Assembly: GCA_039818945.1 (NCBI GenBank)
Contig: JBCBSZ010000064.1
Location: forward strand, 1-38,551
Length of the DNA: 38,551 bases
Direction of reading: 5' to 3'
From: JBCBSZ01 sp039818945
GTDB taxonomy: Bacteria; Actinomycetota; Acidimicrobiia; Acidimicrobiales; Poriferisodalaceae
Part shown: one piece after another, positions 8,365 to 16,430 of the stretch
Layout of the letters: every line of letters begins with the position of its first letter
How positions within the stretch are numbered: position 1 is the stretch's first letter
Position numbers and translations under genes: made by a program
Notes under the pieces: generated by a model
Databases searched by the model: none
Told to the model about the DNA's origin: nothing
Seen by the model: only the letters and a program-made list of their open reading frames with translations

Positions 8365-9168
8365 TCAGAGCGTCGCGGCCATCTCCGCGACGGTGTCGGA
8401 GGCTCCACCCTCGACCGGGTCGCCATGGCCGAACACGACGGTCTCGTAGCGGAACGTGCCCAGCTTGACGGCCGAGGCGTTGGCCGCGTCGAGGTCTGCG
8501 GTGAAGCGCGGTGTCGGACCCACCACGCCGCCGTCGGCGCCGTTGATCGCGTCGCCGGCCACCAGCAGCGAGCCGGCCGGGTCGAGCACCGAGATGTGAC
8601 CCGGGGTGTGCCCGGGCGTGTCGACGATGTCCAGGCCGAACACCCGGTCACCGTCGCCGACGGCGAGCAGCTCGATCGGCGAGTCGATCGACGGGATGTC
8701 GGCACCGCCGGCGTGGGCAGTCACTCCGGGCGTCGCGGCGACGATGTCGGTCAGCGATCCGACGTGGTCGCCGTGCGAGTGCGTGAGCACCAGGTCGCCC
8801 ACGGCGTCCCAGCCGAGTCCCAGCTCGCCGAGCGCGGCCTCGATGCGGGGCGCATCGCCGCGGCTGCCGGTGTCGACGATCGCCGCCTCGCTCCCCCGCA
8901 CGAGGATGTAGGCCGACACGAAGTCGAGCGACACTCGCCGGAACCGGAGCTGGTCCTCGGCCGCGTCGGCGGTGTCGGTGGTCGTCGCGGTGGCCTCCTC
9001 GGGCGAGTCACCCGTCGTCGTGGGCGACGACGTCGCGGTGGTGTCGACCGGCTCGGTGGTCGTCGCATCGTCGTCGGAGCAGGCCGCGACGGCCCCACCG
9101 AGCAGGACGACGCCGAACGACTTCCGACCCAGGTCGTGCAGGAAGGTCCGTCGTCCGATCCGGCGCAC
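8365..9168 (-). CDS. Exported MBL-fold metallohydrolase, Tat/lipoprotein signal
   Basis: A 267-residue secreted metallo-beta-lactamase-fold hydrolase. The N-terminus has a twin-arginine motif (GRRTFLHDLG), a hydrophobic stretch and a lipobox GGAVAAC, followed by a Thr/Asp/Ser-rich linker to about residue 70. The catalytic domain carries THSHGDHVGS (HxHxDH), DTPGHTPGH, an Asp in VAGDAING and VVFGHGDP, so both zinc sites look complete. Substrate unknown. GTG 9168 is the first in-frame start because a TGA lies just upstream. A strong Shine-Dalgarno plus ATG (9186-9192, ATG 9181) precedes it in another frame. It precedes aroA in a likely transcription unit. Confidence 0.9.
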   Translation of the reverse strand: MRRIGRRTFLHDLGRKSFGVVLLGGAVAACSDDDATTTEPVDTTATSSPTTTGDSPEEATATTTDTADAAEDQLRFRRVSLDFVSAYILVRGSEAAIVDTGSRGDAPRIEAALGELGLGWDAVGDLVLTHSHGDHVGSLTDIVAATPGVTAHAGGADIPSIDSPIELLAVGDGDRVFGLDIVDTPGHTPGHISVLDPAGSLLVAGDAINGADGGVVGPTPRFTADLDAANASAVKLGTFRYETVVFGHGDPVEGGASDTVAEMAATL

Positions 9169-9217
9169 GTCGCTCGTTCATGGAGCCTCCTCGTCGCGGT
9201 CGTGACCCGCGTTCGGT

Positions 9218-10144
9218 TCAACCGGCGAGGTCGACCAGCCCATTCCGCCACCGCTCGACCTGGTGCCGGGCGAGCTCGAGGGTCGCCTCCAGGGCCGGTC
9301 GGCCCGCGCTGGCGCTGCGGTGAGCGGCCTCGATGGTGCGCTCGACCGGCTCGGCGAGGGCCAGGACCTTCACGCCCGGCGGAGGGTTCATCAGCCCCAT
9401 GCTCGGCAGCAGCGCGATGCCCACCCCGGCGGCGACGAGCTGGAGGGTCGCCGGGTAGTCGTCGACCTCGTGCCGCACCCGTGCCTCGAACCCGGCGTCG
9501 CGGCAGGCCTGCGTGACGCAGCGCCCGCAGTTCATCCCGGCCGGCGAGCGGACGAAGTCACGATCGCGCAGCTCCTCGAGGCGGACCGGCCCGGGCCCGA
9601 GCTCGTCGTCGCGTGCGACCACGACGTGGAAGTGATCGACGTGGAGCGTGGTGCGATCGATGCCCTCCGGCCGCGCACCCGGGGCGTGCGGGTAGTCGAG
9701 GATGAACGCGAGGTCCAGCTCGCCGCTGGCCAGGTCGTCGAGGGCCTGATCGGGATCGACCTCGCGGGTCCACAGGTCGAGCTCGGGATGGCGGCGTGTG
9801 GCCTCGGCGAGCAGCGGCGCGACGATCGGTCCGATGATCGACTCGAACACCCCGAGCGTGAGCCGACCCTTGACCTCGGTGGCGGTGGACAGCAGGGCGA
9901 CCTCGGCCCGCTCGAGCCGGTCGAAGATCTCCCCCACGTGGCCGACCAGCTCGCGCCCGGCGTCGGTCAGCCGGACGTTGCGGCCGACCCGTTCCAGCAC
10001 CGGGACGCCGGTCGAACGCTCCAGCGCGCCGAGCTGCTGCGACAGGGCCGAGGGCGTGTAGCTCAGCGCCTCGGCCGCTGCCGCGATCGTGCCCCGCGCC
10101 GCGACCTCGCGGAGCATCCGGAGCTGACGGAGCGAGACGTCCAT
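9218..10144 (-). CDS. LysR-family transcriptional regulator
   Basis: A 308-residue LysR-type regulator. The helix-turn-helix covers residues 4-62 (LRQLRMLREVAARGTIAAAA, then YTPSALSQQLGALER), with a complete substrate-binding-like effector domain after it. The effector is unknown. ATG 10144 has no Shine-Dalgarno but a TACCCT box ends 6 nt upstream, suggesting a leaderless mRNA. It lies 49 bases upstream of the MBL-fold gene on the same strand and diverges from a small zinc-ribbon gene, so either could be its target. Confidence 0.92.
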   Translation of the reverse strand: MDVSLRQLRMLREVAARGTIAAAAEALSYTPSALSQQLGALERSTGVPVLERVGRNVRLTDAGRELVGHVGEIFDRLERAEVALLSTATEVKGRLTLGVFESIIGPIVAPLLAEATRRHPELDLWTREVDPDQALDDLASGELDLAFILDYPHAPGARPEGIDRTTLHVDHFHVVVARDDELGPGPVRLEELRDRDFVRSPAGMNCGRCVTQACRDAGFEARVRHEVDDYPATLQLVAAGVGIALLPSMGLMNPPPGVKVLALAEPVERTIEAAHRSASAGRPALEATLELARHQVERWRNGLVDLAG

Positions 10145-10150
10145 CCGCCC

Positions 10151-10156
10151 AGGGTA
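10151..10156 (-). promoter_or_regulatory. -10 box (TACCCT) for leaderless LysR gene
   Basis: Minus-strand TACCCT ends 6 nt before ATG 10144. A TTCACC hexamer 18 nt further upstream is a plausible -35. The spacing leaves no room for a ribosome-binding site. Confidence 0.55.
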
Positions 10157-10238
10157 CCTCGATCATGTAGGTCGGGTGAAGGGTTTCGGATCCGATTCTT
10201 CGCTTTTCGTACCGGATGATCCGTCGCACCATGGAGCC

Positions 10239-10421
10239 ATGTTCGTCCTGCACTGTCCCACCTGCGCCCGGAACTACCTGGTCGGGCGCCGATCGATCGA
10301 GACCACGCCGGCGGCCGACGGCCAGCCGGCGACGATGCTCGCGACGTGCCCCTCGGGTCACGTGCACGAGGTCCGGATGCGGGGTGGGCGGCTCGTCCCC
10401 GTCGAGGTGCTCGCCGCCTGA
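10239..10421 (+). CDS. Small zinc-ribbon protein
   Basis: A 60-residue protein with CPTC near its N-terminus and a CPSGHVHEV segment near the middle, suggesting a small metal-binding knuckle with Cys and His ligands. I do not recognise a named family. ATG 10239 was preferred over an in-frame GTG at 10176 because the residues between look non-coding and the Cys motif normally lies at the very N-terminus. GGAG lies just 2 nt before the ATG, closer than ideal. Convergent with the DAC-like gene, 6 nt away. Confidence 0.6.
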   Translation: MFVLHCPTCARNYLVGRRSIETTPAADGQPATMLATCPSGHVHEVRMRGGRLVPVEVLAA

Positions 10422-10427
10422 GGGTCG

Positions 10428-11591
10428 TCAGGCCGGTGGCCGACGCTCCCAGGCCGTGCTCACCCTGAGGACCACGCGACCCGCCGCCAGTCCCTGCGGG
10501 TGCAGGCAGGCCGGGCACCGGTCGTCGTCCGGCCCGCAGGGTTCGTCGCCGCTGGCACCCAGCACCAGGGTCGAGCCGCACCGGGGGCACGTGACCTCCT
10601 CGGCCGCCGGGCGCCGCTCGGTCGTGTCGGCGCCGCCGTTGGCCGCGCACACGACGACCGGGGCGCCGCCGGCGAACAGCGTGACCGGCCCATCCTCGCT
10701 CACCACCAGCGCCAGCGTCGTCGGATGGTCGTAGGTGTAGCGCCGGGCCGACGTGTGCCGCATGCCGTCGTGGGGCGGGATCAGCCGCTCCGCCTCGGGT
10801 GAGGCGAGCAGCGCGACGCCGAGATCGTGGACCCGTCCGTCCGGCGTGACCGTCGTGGCGAGATCGGTCTGGAGGAGGCTGGCGAACAGCGCCGAGTAGT
10901 GCGCTCGGTGACCGATCCGGAGGTCGGGCGCCGGGATCGCCGCGCCGAGATCGAGACCGGCCTGCGGCCCGTCGCCGGGCACCAGCAGCAGCGTCGCACC
11001 GACCCGCCCGGGGCTGAGCCAGTGGATCCCGAGCTCGAGGAGCCCGTCGAGGAGCTCGGCCGGCACACCGGCGAGGCGCTCGGTCAGCGATGAGGCGTAC
11101 CAGCGGGCGTTGAGTCGGCGCGACCACTCGCGCCCGGTCCACTGGACCACCCCGTCGTGGGTGAAGAGGCGGGCCGTGCCCATCACCGTGCGCTGCACGA
11201 TGAAGGCACCGGTGGTGCGCTGCACGTCGATCAGGTCGGCCTCGTACTGCACGCTGCGCTCGAAGCAGGCCAACGCCAGCGGCCGGTCCGGGGAACGGAC
11301 GAGGAAGCTCGAACGGCCGTCGGCGAAGCGTCGGGCCGACTCGACGGTCTGCCCCTCGAGGTCGATCAGCTCCGCGATCCGGGTGCACAGCGTCCGGTCC
11401 TGCGGGTCGCCCAACACGAGCGAGCCGTAGAGCGGCGTGCGGCGCTCGTGGACCGGGGGCCGCCGGGCGTGATCGAGCTCGTCGACCACGGTGGCAGCCC
11501 GCCATGGATCGCGAGGCAGGTGGACGTCGCCCTCGAGCAGCTCGTCGCGTAGGCGGCGCAGCGGCGGGGCCCACGACTCGATCGACGACAT
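10428..11591 (-). CDS. Divergent diadenylate-cyclase (DisA_N/DAC)-like protein with C-terminal zinc ribbon
   Basis: A 387-residue protein. Residues 251-309 match the DAC core: a beta strand in the position of the DGA motif (HDLGVALL), then GMRHTSARRYTYDHP in place of the usual GxRHRAA motif, then LALVVSEDGPVTLF like the conserved VVSEExG strand. The preceding 200 residues form an alpha/beta domain that could be the sensor module found ahead of some DAC domains. A zinc ribbon follows (CPRC at 335-338; Cys352, Cys359, Cys362). Because DGA is replaced and the second Arg of RHR is Thr, c-di-AMP synthesis is uncertain. ATG 11591; a frame extending to 11915 is antisense-like and rejected. Confidence 0.7.
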   Translation of the reverse strand: MSSIESWAPPLRRLRDELLEGDVHLPRDPWRAATVVDELDHARRPPVHERRTPLYGSLVLGDPQDRTLCTRIAELIDLEGQTVESARRFADGRSSFLVRSPDRPLALACFERSVQYEADLIDVQRTTGAFIVQRTVMGTARLFTHDGVVQWTGREWSRRLNARWYASSLTERLAGVPAELLDGLLELGIHWLSPGRVGATLLLVPGDGPQAGLDLGAAIPAPDLRIGHRAHYSALFASLLQTDLATTVTPDGRVHDLGVALLASPEAERLIPPHDGMRHTSARRYTYDHPTTLALVVSEDGPVTLFAGGAPVVVCAANGGADTTERRPAAEEVTCPRCGSTLVLGASGDEPCGPDDDRCPACLHPQGLAAGRVVLRVSTAWERRPPA

Positions 11592-11599
11592 CGTCTCCG

Positions 11600-11605
11600 A
11601 CGCTA
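11600..11605 (-). promoter_or_regulatory. -10 box (TAGCGT) of the DAC-like gene
   Basis: Minus-strand TAGCGT ends 8 nt before ATG 11591; the gap contains GGAG, so either a leaderless start or a very short leader is possible. Confidence 0.4.
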
Positions 11606-11628
11606 CCGGGGAGGCCGGACGGCTCCGG

Positions 11629-12996
11629 TCAGCCGAGCCCCCCGGCGCCGGCGAGATCCTCGAGGTCCTCGGTGAGCTCGAACAGCGCGGAGGGGTCCGA
11701 ACCGAGCTCGACGACCGCGTCGACGAGGTCGGACACCAGCTCGGGTTCGAAGGCCTCGAGCCCGCTGTCGGCCGCCCGCAGCATCGATCCGATCGGTGAC
11801 AGGTACCAGCGGCCGTCGATCTCGACGACCCGCAGCCCGATCGGCTCGACCTGGAGGTCGCCCAGGTCGCGGAAGGCGTCGGGCAGCAGGTCGAGGACCT
11901 CGTCGGCGTCGACACCGGACTGCGCCGTCAGGTCCTCCTCGCAGAGCCGGTCGCTCTGGAAGGAGCCGTCGGGGGCCGTGGCATCGATCACCAGGCACGA
12001 GTCCTCGATGCGCAGCTCGAGCACGCCTCCCTCGATCTCGACCCTCGCCTCGATGTCGCTGACCGTGACGTAGGTGCCGTGGTCGTCGGTGCCGACCTCG
12101 CTGGTCAGGTCGATGTCGATCTCGACACCCAACCGGTCGAGCTCGACTCGGGCCTCGGCCAGCGCCGCCTCCAGGTCGTCGGCGAACAGCTCGGAGTAGG
12201 TGAAGAGCGGTCCCCACTCCCGCGGGTCCCAGAGCCCAAGCACACCGGCGGCGTCCAGCTCGGCGGCCGCGTCGATCATGTCGTCGAGCACGTCCTCGGG
12301 CGCCGCCGCCCCGGTCGGCTCGTACACCGGCTCACCCGGGAAGGGCTGATCGGCCGAGCGCCGGACCTCCTCGGCGAGGGTGTGGGTCAGGCTGACCCGC
12401 CAGTCGTCGCCGTCGGGGATCAGCGCCATGCGGAGCTCGACGTCGCCGACGAGCTCGGAGGTGGTGAGGTCCTCGCCCTGGGCCTCGGCGTCGTCGAGGA
12501 AGGTGGTGAACAGGCCGCCGAGGAGCTGCCGAGCGTCGGCGTCGACCGTCATGTCGGTGAAGCGGACGTCGACGATCGACAGGTAGTCGGTGCGTCGGAT
12601 CTCCTGGGTGGTCATCTCGGCCCAGGCGAGATCGAGCGCCGTGAGATCGGCTGGGTCGAGCCCCTCGCCGAGCACGTCCAGGCGCCGCAGCTCCTCGACG
12701 ACGTCGAGCGTCGGCTGCGCCAGCGCATCGCGCTCACCCTGATCGAGGTGCTCGAGCATCCCGAGCACGTCGCCGTCGGCCATCGACTCCATGAAGGCGG
12801 CCGAGGCGTCGACCGGCTCCACCGGCTCGGAGCGCCGCAGCACGATGGCCACGACACCGACGATGCCGGCGACCGCCAGCACGCCGGCCATCACCAGCAG
12901 GGCGCGCCGGCCCGGTCCGTGGTGCTCGACGACCTCGGTCGCCGTGATCTCCTCGACCTCGGCAGCGTGGGGATCGGACGGCGACTGCGGTTCCAT
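11629..12996 (-). CDS. Single-pass membrane protein with large acidic extracytoplasmic domain
   Basis: A 455-residue protein of unknown function. Residues 1-28 are cytoplasmic, 29-53 form one membrane helix (RALLVMAGVLAVAGIVGVVA), and the rest is a strongly acidic extracytoplasmic part. That part seems to hold two related alpha+beta modules: residues about 60-215 end in WRVSLTHTLAEE, and about 230-400 end in GRWYLSPIGSML. This resembles the DUF4878/lumazine-like fold repeated in actinobacterial surface proteins, but I cannot name the family. A GATAAT box ends 6 nt before ATG 12996. It lies upstream of the DAC-like gene on the same strand (gap 37 nt). Confidence 0.8.
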   Translation of the reverse strand: MEPQSPSDPHAAEVEEITATEVVEHHGPGRRALLVMAGVLAVAGIVGVVAIVLRRSEPVEPVDASAAFMESMADGDVLGMLEHLDQGERDALAQPTLDVVEELRRLDVLGEGLDPADLTALDLAWAEMTTQEIRRTDYLSIVDVRFTDMTVDADARQLLGGLFTTFLDDAEAQGEDLTTSELVGDVELRMALIPDGDDWRVSLTHTLAEEVRRSADQPFPGEPVYEPTGAAAPEDVLDDMIDAAAELDAAGVLGLWDPREWGPLFTYSELFADDLEAALAEARVELDRLGVEIDIDLTSEVGTDDHGTYVTVSDIEARVEIEGGVLELRIEDSCLVIDATAPDGSFQSDRLCEEDLTAQSGVDADEVLDLLPDAFRDLGDLQVEPIGLRVVEIDGRWYLSPIGSMLRAADSGLEAFEPELVSDLVDAVVELGSDPSALFELTEDLEDLAGAGGLG

Positions 12997-13002
12997 CCGG
13001 GA

Positions 13003-13008
13003 ATTATC
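13003..13008 (-). promoter_or_regulatory. -10 box (GATAAT) for the 455-residue membrane protein
   Basis: Minus-strand GATAAT, the best -10 match to TATAAT in the window, ends 6 nt before ATG 12996 with no Shine-Dalgarno between. This is a leaderless arrangement. Confidence 0.6.
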
Positions 13009-13032
13009 GCCCGATTCGGCCGGCCGCTTCCG

Positions 13033-13446
13033 TCAGTTGCGTGGACGTTGGGCGCGTGCTGAGGCCCACACGGTCACGCCGAGCGCGCAGGTTGCCACGA
13101 GCGCCAGCTGAGGTCCGGGCGTGGCGGTGAGCGGCGAGCGCAGGACCACGATCGCCCAGGCCGCGAGCACGACGGCCGCAGCCATCGCTCCAAACGCGAC
13201 GAGCGCGCGCCGCCCGAACCCGAACCCCGCTGCGGCGAGGGCGAGGAAGAGCGGGATCGACGCCGTCACCACGACGAGCACCACGTCCCAGGGCGAGGCG
13301 AGGAGGTCGAGCGCGTCCAGGGACTCGAGGGTGGCGACGCCGTTGCGATCGCGCCGTCCACTCGTCGTCCACGTCGAGAACACGCTCACGGTCGCGACGA
13401 CGACGGCCACGACGAGCGCGACCTCCCCCAGACGCCGCCGATCCAT
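13033..13446 (-). CDS. Four-helix integral membrane protein, unknown function
   Basis: A 137-residue protein with four predicted membrane segments: residues 8-26 (VALVVAVVVATVSVFSTW), about 52-74, 78-100 and 110-128. A polar extracellular loop (TTSGRRDRNG) follows the first helix. No family recognised. ATG 13446 lies 15 nt downstream of the HIT gene stop, so the two are probably co-transcribed. Confidence 0.75.
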   Translation of the reverse strand: MDRRRLGEVALVVAVVVATVSVFSTWTTSGRRDRNGVATLESLDALDLLASPWDVVLVVVTASIPLFLALAAAGFGFGRRALVAFGAMAAAVVLAAWAIVVLRSPLTATPGPQLALVATCALGVTVWASARAQRPRN

Positions 13447-13461
13447 CCGTGGAGCGCCGGC

Positions 13462-13878
13462 TCAGCGCCCCGCCGCGGCGACGATGCGCTCGTGGACGGC
13501 GTCGAGCGCCTCGCTGGAGGCACCTCGGCCGGACAGGTCGACCGCGAAGCCGTCGCCGGGACGGCGCGGCATCACGTGGAAGTGCGTGTGGAACACCGTC
13601 TGGAGCGCCTCGGCGCCCGTGTTGGCCATCAGGTGGAAGGCCGGGGCACCCACGCCCTCGAGAACCGACGGGGCGACCTCGGCCACGAGCGCCATCACCG
13701 CCGCGAGGTCGTCGGCGGCTGCGTCGACGACGTCGCGGCTGTGGACCCGTGGCACCACCAGCGTGTGCCCCTCGGTCAGCGGTGAGATGTCGAGGAAGGC
13801 GAGCGCACCGTCGTTCTCGCCGATCATCCGGGCCGGCGCCCGCCCGTCGGCGATGGCACAGAAGATGCAGTCGTCCAC
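13462..13878 (-). CDS. HIT-family nucleotide hydrolase
   Basis: A 138-residue histidine-triad protein. CIFCAI at the N-terminus is the usual zinc-binding start, GHTLVVPRVH follows, and HTHFHVMPR (catalytic triad HxHxH) lies near residues 98-106. Such proteins hydrolyse AMP-linked or adenylylated substrates; the specific substrate is unknown. The GTG start at 13878 has no Shine-Dalgarno but a TAGGGT box ends 7 nt upstream. Head of a short transcription unit with the four-helix membrane protein. Confidence 0.92.
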   Translation of the reverse strand: MDDCIFCAIADGRAPARMIGENDGALAFLDISPLTEGHTLVVPRVHSRDVVDAAADDLAAVMALVAEVAPSVLEGVGAPAFHLMANTGAEALQTVFHTHFHVMPRRPGDGFAVDLSGRGASSEALDAVHERIVAAAGR

Positions 13879-13885
13879 GGGCGCG

Positions 13886-13891
13886 ACCCTA
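13886..13891 (-). promoter_or_regulatory. -10 box (TAGGGT) of the HIT gene
   Basis: Minus-strand TAGGGT ends 7 nt before GTG 13878, consistent with leaderless transcription. Confidence 0.5.
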
Positions 13892-13922
13892 GAGGTTCAT
13901 CCGCAGCTCAGACCGGTTTCGG

Positions 13923-13951
13923 TTGAAGGGCCCCTGACCTGCCCATACGAT
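13923..13951 (+). promoter_or_regulatory. Promoter of the aquaporin gene
   Basis: TTGAAG (13923-13928) and TACGAT (13946-13951) are separated by 17 bases, a standard housekeeping sigma arrangement. The transcript would have a leader of about 20 nt before GTG 13980, with GGGGG acting as ribosome-binding site. Confidence 0.6.
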
Positions 13952-13979
13952 CCGCCCCGGTCCAGCCAGGGGGTCGCCC

Positions 13980-14687
13980 GTGCCACGTACCACCAAGATC
14001 CTGATCGCCGAAGCGATCGGGACGTTCATCCTGATGTTGGGCGGGCCCGGCACGGCGATCTTCGCCGCCGACGTCGTCGGCGTGCTCGGTGTGGCCTTCG
14101 GGTTCGGCTTCGCGCTCCTGGTCGCCGCCTACGCGATCGGGCCGATCTCCGGCTGCCACATCAACCCGGCGGTCACCGTCGGCATGTTGTTGGCCAAGAA
14201 GATCGAATCGCCGACCGTGCCGTTCTACGTCGGCGGTCAGCTCATCGGTGCGGCCGCCGGCGGTCTCGCGATCTGGGGTGTGCGGAGCGGCTTCTACGAC
14301 GACTTCGATGCCGCGCCGGACACCTTCGCCGCCAACCTCTGGGGTCGGGAGAACGGCTTCGCCAACTTCGGGGCGATGGCGGTCATCGAGATCCTGATGA
14401 CTGCGCTGCTCGTGCTCGTCGTGCTGTCCACGACCCGAAAGGGCTTCCCGGCGGCGGCGGGCGGGCTCACGGTCGGCATCGCGCTGACCCTGATCCACCT
14501 GATCAGCATCCCGGTCGACAACACCTCGGTGAACCCCGCGAGGAGCTTCGGCACGGCGATCTTCGCCGCCGGCTCGGCCCTGGAACAGCTGTGGGCCTTC
14601 ATCGTCTTCCCGGTGATCGGTGCGGCGGTCGGTGCGTTCCTGTGGGTCTTCATCTCCGCCGGGGCCGACGAGGACGCCGACGCCTGA
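13980..14687 (+). CDS. Aquaporin / MIP-family channel
   Basis: A 235-residue integral membrane channel with six transmembrane helices and the two half-helix loops of the major intrinsic protein family. The NPA boxes are HINPAVTVG at about residue 60 and SVNPARSFG at about residue 182. Arg after the second NPA and a His-free, aromatic-poor filter make water transport more likely than large polyols, but substrate cannot be settled by eye. GTG start at 13980 behind a recognisable promoter; convergent with the cyclotransferase gene (25-nt gap). Confidence 0.93.
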   Translation: MPRTTKILIAEAIGTFILMLGGPGTAIFAADVVGVLGVAFGFGFALLVAAYAIGPISGCHINPAVTVGMLLAKKIESPTVPFYVGGQLIGAAAGGLAIWGVRSGFYDDFDAAPDTFAANLWGRENGFANFGAMAVIEILMTALLVLVVLSTTRKGFPAAAGGLTVGIALTLIHLISIPVDNTSVNPARSFGTAIFAAGSALEQLWAFIVFPVIGAAVGAFLWVFISAGADEDADA

Positions 14688-14712
14688 CCCGGGCGGGCGC
14701 CAGCGCTCGGGC

Positions 14713-15642
14713 TCAGCCCGCAGCCACGAAACGGACCTCGAAGGCCGCCGGCCAGCGCTTGCCCGTGATGAGGAAGCGGTCGGCACCGAGGTGCGCGATC
14801 CCGTTGAGCACGTCATCGGCGTCGGCGTCGGCCGGGTCGGGCTCGAGGAGGCCGTCGGCATCGACGACGGCCTCGACGACCCCGGTCGCAGGGTCGATCC
14901 GCAGGACCTGCTCGGTCTGCCAGACGTTCGCCCAGATGTCGCCGCCGACGCACTCCAGCTCGTTGAGGCGGTCGATCGGGTTGCCGTCGAGCGTGACGTC
15001 GACCGCGGCCAGCACCGAGAGGTCCTCCGGGTCGCGGAAGGTCACCTGCGAGGAGCCGTTCGACATGGCGAGGCGCCCGTCGTCGAGCTCGCACAGTCCC
15101 CAGCCCTCTCCCCCGTACGCGAGCTCCCCGACCGCGCCGAGGTCGTTCGCATCGAGGACGAAGGCGACCTCCTCACGCCAGGTCAGGACGATCAGCCGGT
15201 CGCCGACGACGGTCGCACCCTCGGCGAAGACGTCCTCGGGCAGCGATGTCCGAGCGAGCTCGCTCCAGTCCGTGGGATCGACGAGTCGGACGAAGGACGC
15301 CCCGTAGAGCCCGCTCGTCTCGACGACCCGGTCGCCGTCGAGCTCGAGCCCCTGGGTGAACGCCTCCGTCGAGCGCGGGATCGTGCTGATCACCTCGGGA
15401 ACGAGCCGAACCACCTCGCCCGGGCGGGTCTCGAAGGCGTCGGCGATGGTGGTCGGCGAGATGGTGGTCGCGACGGACGAGTCCGGGGTCGTCACGGGCT
15501 CCCCACCGCTCGCCACGATCGACGGCATGCTCGTGGTCGGGTCGCTCAGCGGCGTCTCCGGCTCGGAGGTCGCCGTCGTCGCCTGTCCGTCGTCGCTGCA
15601 GGCCGCGAGCAGCACGGCAGCGGCAACGAGCATCCATCGCAC
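14713..15642 (-). CDS. Glutaminyl-peptide cyclotransferase-like lipoprotein
   Basis: A 309-residue exported protein. The first 16 residues form a lipoprotein signal (RWMLVAAAVLLAACSDD, lipobox Cys) and a Ser/Thr-rich linker follows. The rest is the five-bladed beta-propeller of plant/bacterial type glutamine cyclotransferase: TEAFTQGLELDG, ETSGLYGASFVR, LNELECVGGDIWANVW and the C-terminal LITGKRW. This type would cyclise N-terminal Gln of exported proteins to pyroglutamate. GTG 15642 is chosen to give a basic residue ahead of the signal helix; GTG 15648 and ATG 15633 are alternatives. Divergent from deoD. Confidence 0.88.
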   Translation of the reverse strand: MRWMLVAAAVLLAACSDDGQATTATSEPETPLSDPTTSMPSIVASGGEPVTTPDSSVATTISPTTIADAFETRPGEVVRLVPEVISTIPRSTEAFTQGLELDGDRVVETSGLYGASFVRLVDPTDWSELARTSLPEDVFAEGATVVGDRLIVLTWREEVAFVLDANDLGAVGELAYGGEGWGLCELDDGRLAMSNGSSQVTFRDPEDLSVLAAVDVTLDGNPIDRLNELECVGGDIWANVWQTEQVLRIDPATGVVEAVVDADGLLEPDPADADADDVLNGIAHLGADRFLITGKRWPAAFEVRFVAAG

Positions 15643-15685
15643 CTGCACAGGGCTACCCCATCCGCCCCGCCGCCGTGGCGCGGGG

Positions 15686-15691
15686 TACCGT
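15686..15691 (+). promoter_or_regulatory. -10 box (TACCGT) of deoD
   Basis: TACCGT ends 7 nt before GTG 15699 and no Shine-Dalgarno is present. This supports the GTG 15699 start rather than the in-frame GTG at 15675, which would lie upstream of the transcript. Confidence 0.5.
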
Positions 15692-15698
15692 CGTCGGC

Positions 15699-16409
15699 GT
15701 GCCCACGCCACACATCTCCGCGCCCGACGGCGCCTTCGCCCCGACCGTGCTGCTCCCCGGCGACCCGCTCCGGGCGAAGTGGATCGCCGAGACGTTCCTC
15801 GACGACGCCGAGCTCGTCACCGAGGTCCGCAACATCTTCGGGTACACCGGGACCTGGAACGGCAACCCGGTCTCGGTCATGGGGACGGGCATGGGCGTGC
15901 CGTCGATCTCGATCTACGCCACCGAGCTGATCACGCAGTACGGCTGCGAGCGGCTCATCCGGGTCGGGAGCTGCGGGGCGTTGATCGAGGCCGTCGGGCT
16001 GCGCGACGTGGTGATCGGCGCCGGTGCGTGCACCGACTCCGGCGTGAACCGGGTCCGCTTCGGAGGCTTCGACTACGCGGCGATCGCCGACTGGTCGCTG
16101 CTGCGCTCGACCGCCGAGGCCGCCGAGCGGGGGTCGGCGTCGGTGCACGTGGGCAACATCATGACGTCGGACCTCTTCTACTCCCCGAAGGGCGAGGAGG
16201 TCGCCCGGATGGCGGCCTCGATGGGCGTGCTCGCCGTCGAGATGGAAGCGGCCGGCCTCTACGGCGTCGCCGCCGAGCACGGCGCCGCGGCGCTGGCGAT
16301 CTGCACGGTGAGCGACCATCTCGTGCTCGAGCAGGTCCTGACCCCGGAGGAGCGGCAGCAGTCCTTCTCCGACATGATCGAGATCGCACTCGCCGGTGCG
16401 TTCGCCTGA
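15699..16409 (+). CDS. deoD: Purine-nucleoside phosphorylase, DeoD type
   Basis: A 236-residue hexameric-type purine nucleoside phosphorylase, cleaving purine (deoxy)nucleosides with phosphate in nucleoside salvage. Motifs: TPHISAPDGAF at the start, LLPGDPLRAKWIAE (phosphate-binding Gly and Arg), IRVGSCGA, and AVEMEAAGLYGVA with SDH near the C-terminus (the catalytic Asp follows Ser). GTG 15699 gives the same N-terminus and length as the family (about 237 residues); the frame opens 24 bases earlier. Monocistronic as far as can be seen. Confidence 0.95.
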   Translation: MPTPHISAPDGAFAPTVLLPGDPLRAKWIAETFLDDAELVTEVRNIFGYTGTWNGNPVSVMGTGMGVPSISIYATELITQYGCERLIRVGSCGALIEAVGLRDVVIGAGACTDSGVNRVRFGGFDYAAIADWSLLRSTAEAAERGSASVHVGNIMTSDLFYSPKGEEVARMAASMGVLAVEMEAAGLYGVAAEHGAAALAICTVSDHLVLEQVLTPEERQQSFSDMIEIALAGAFA

Positions 16410-16430
16410 CGCCATGACCTGGGCGTTCGT

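Noticed and set aside
7100..8449. Continuation of the methyltransferase frame through aroA
   Set aside because: aroA on the other strand has all EPSP synthase motifs; this stretch has no recognisable domain and is a shadow.
14688..14712. Imperfect CCCGGGCG/CGCTCGGG hairpin between aquaporin and cyclotransferase genes
   Set aside because: It has one mismatch, no T-tract and lies in GC-rich sequence where such matches are common; not supported as a terminator.
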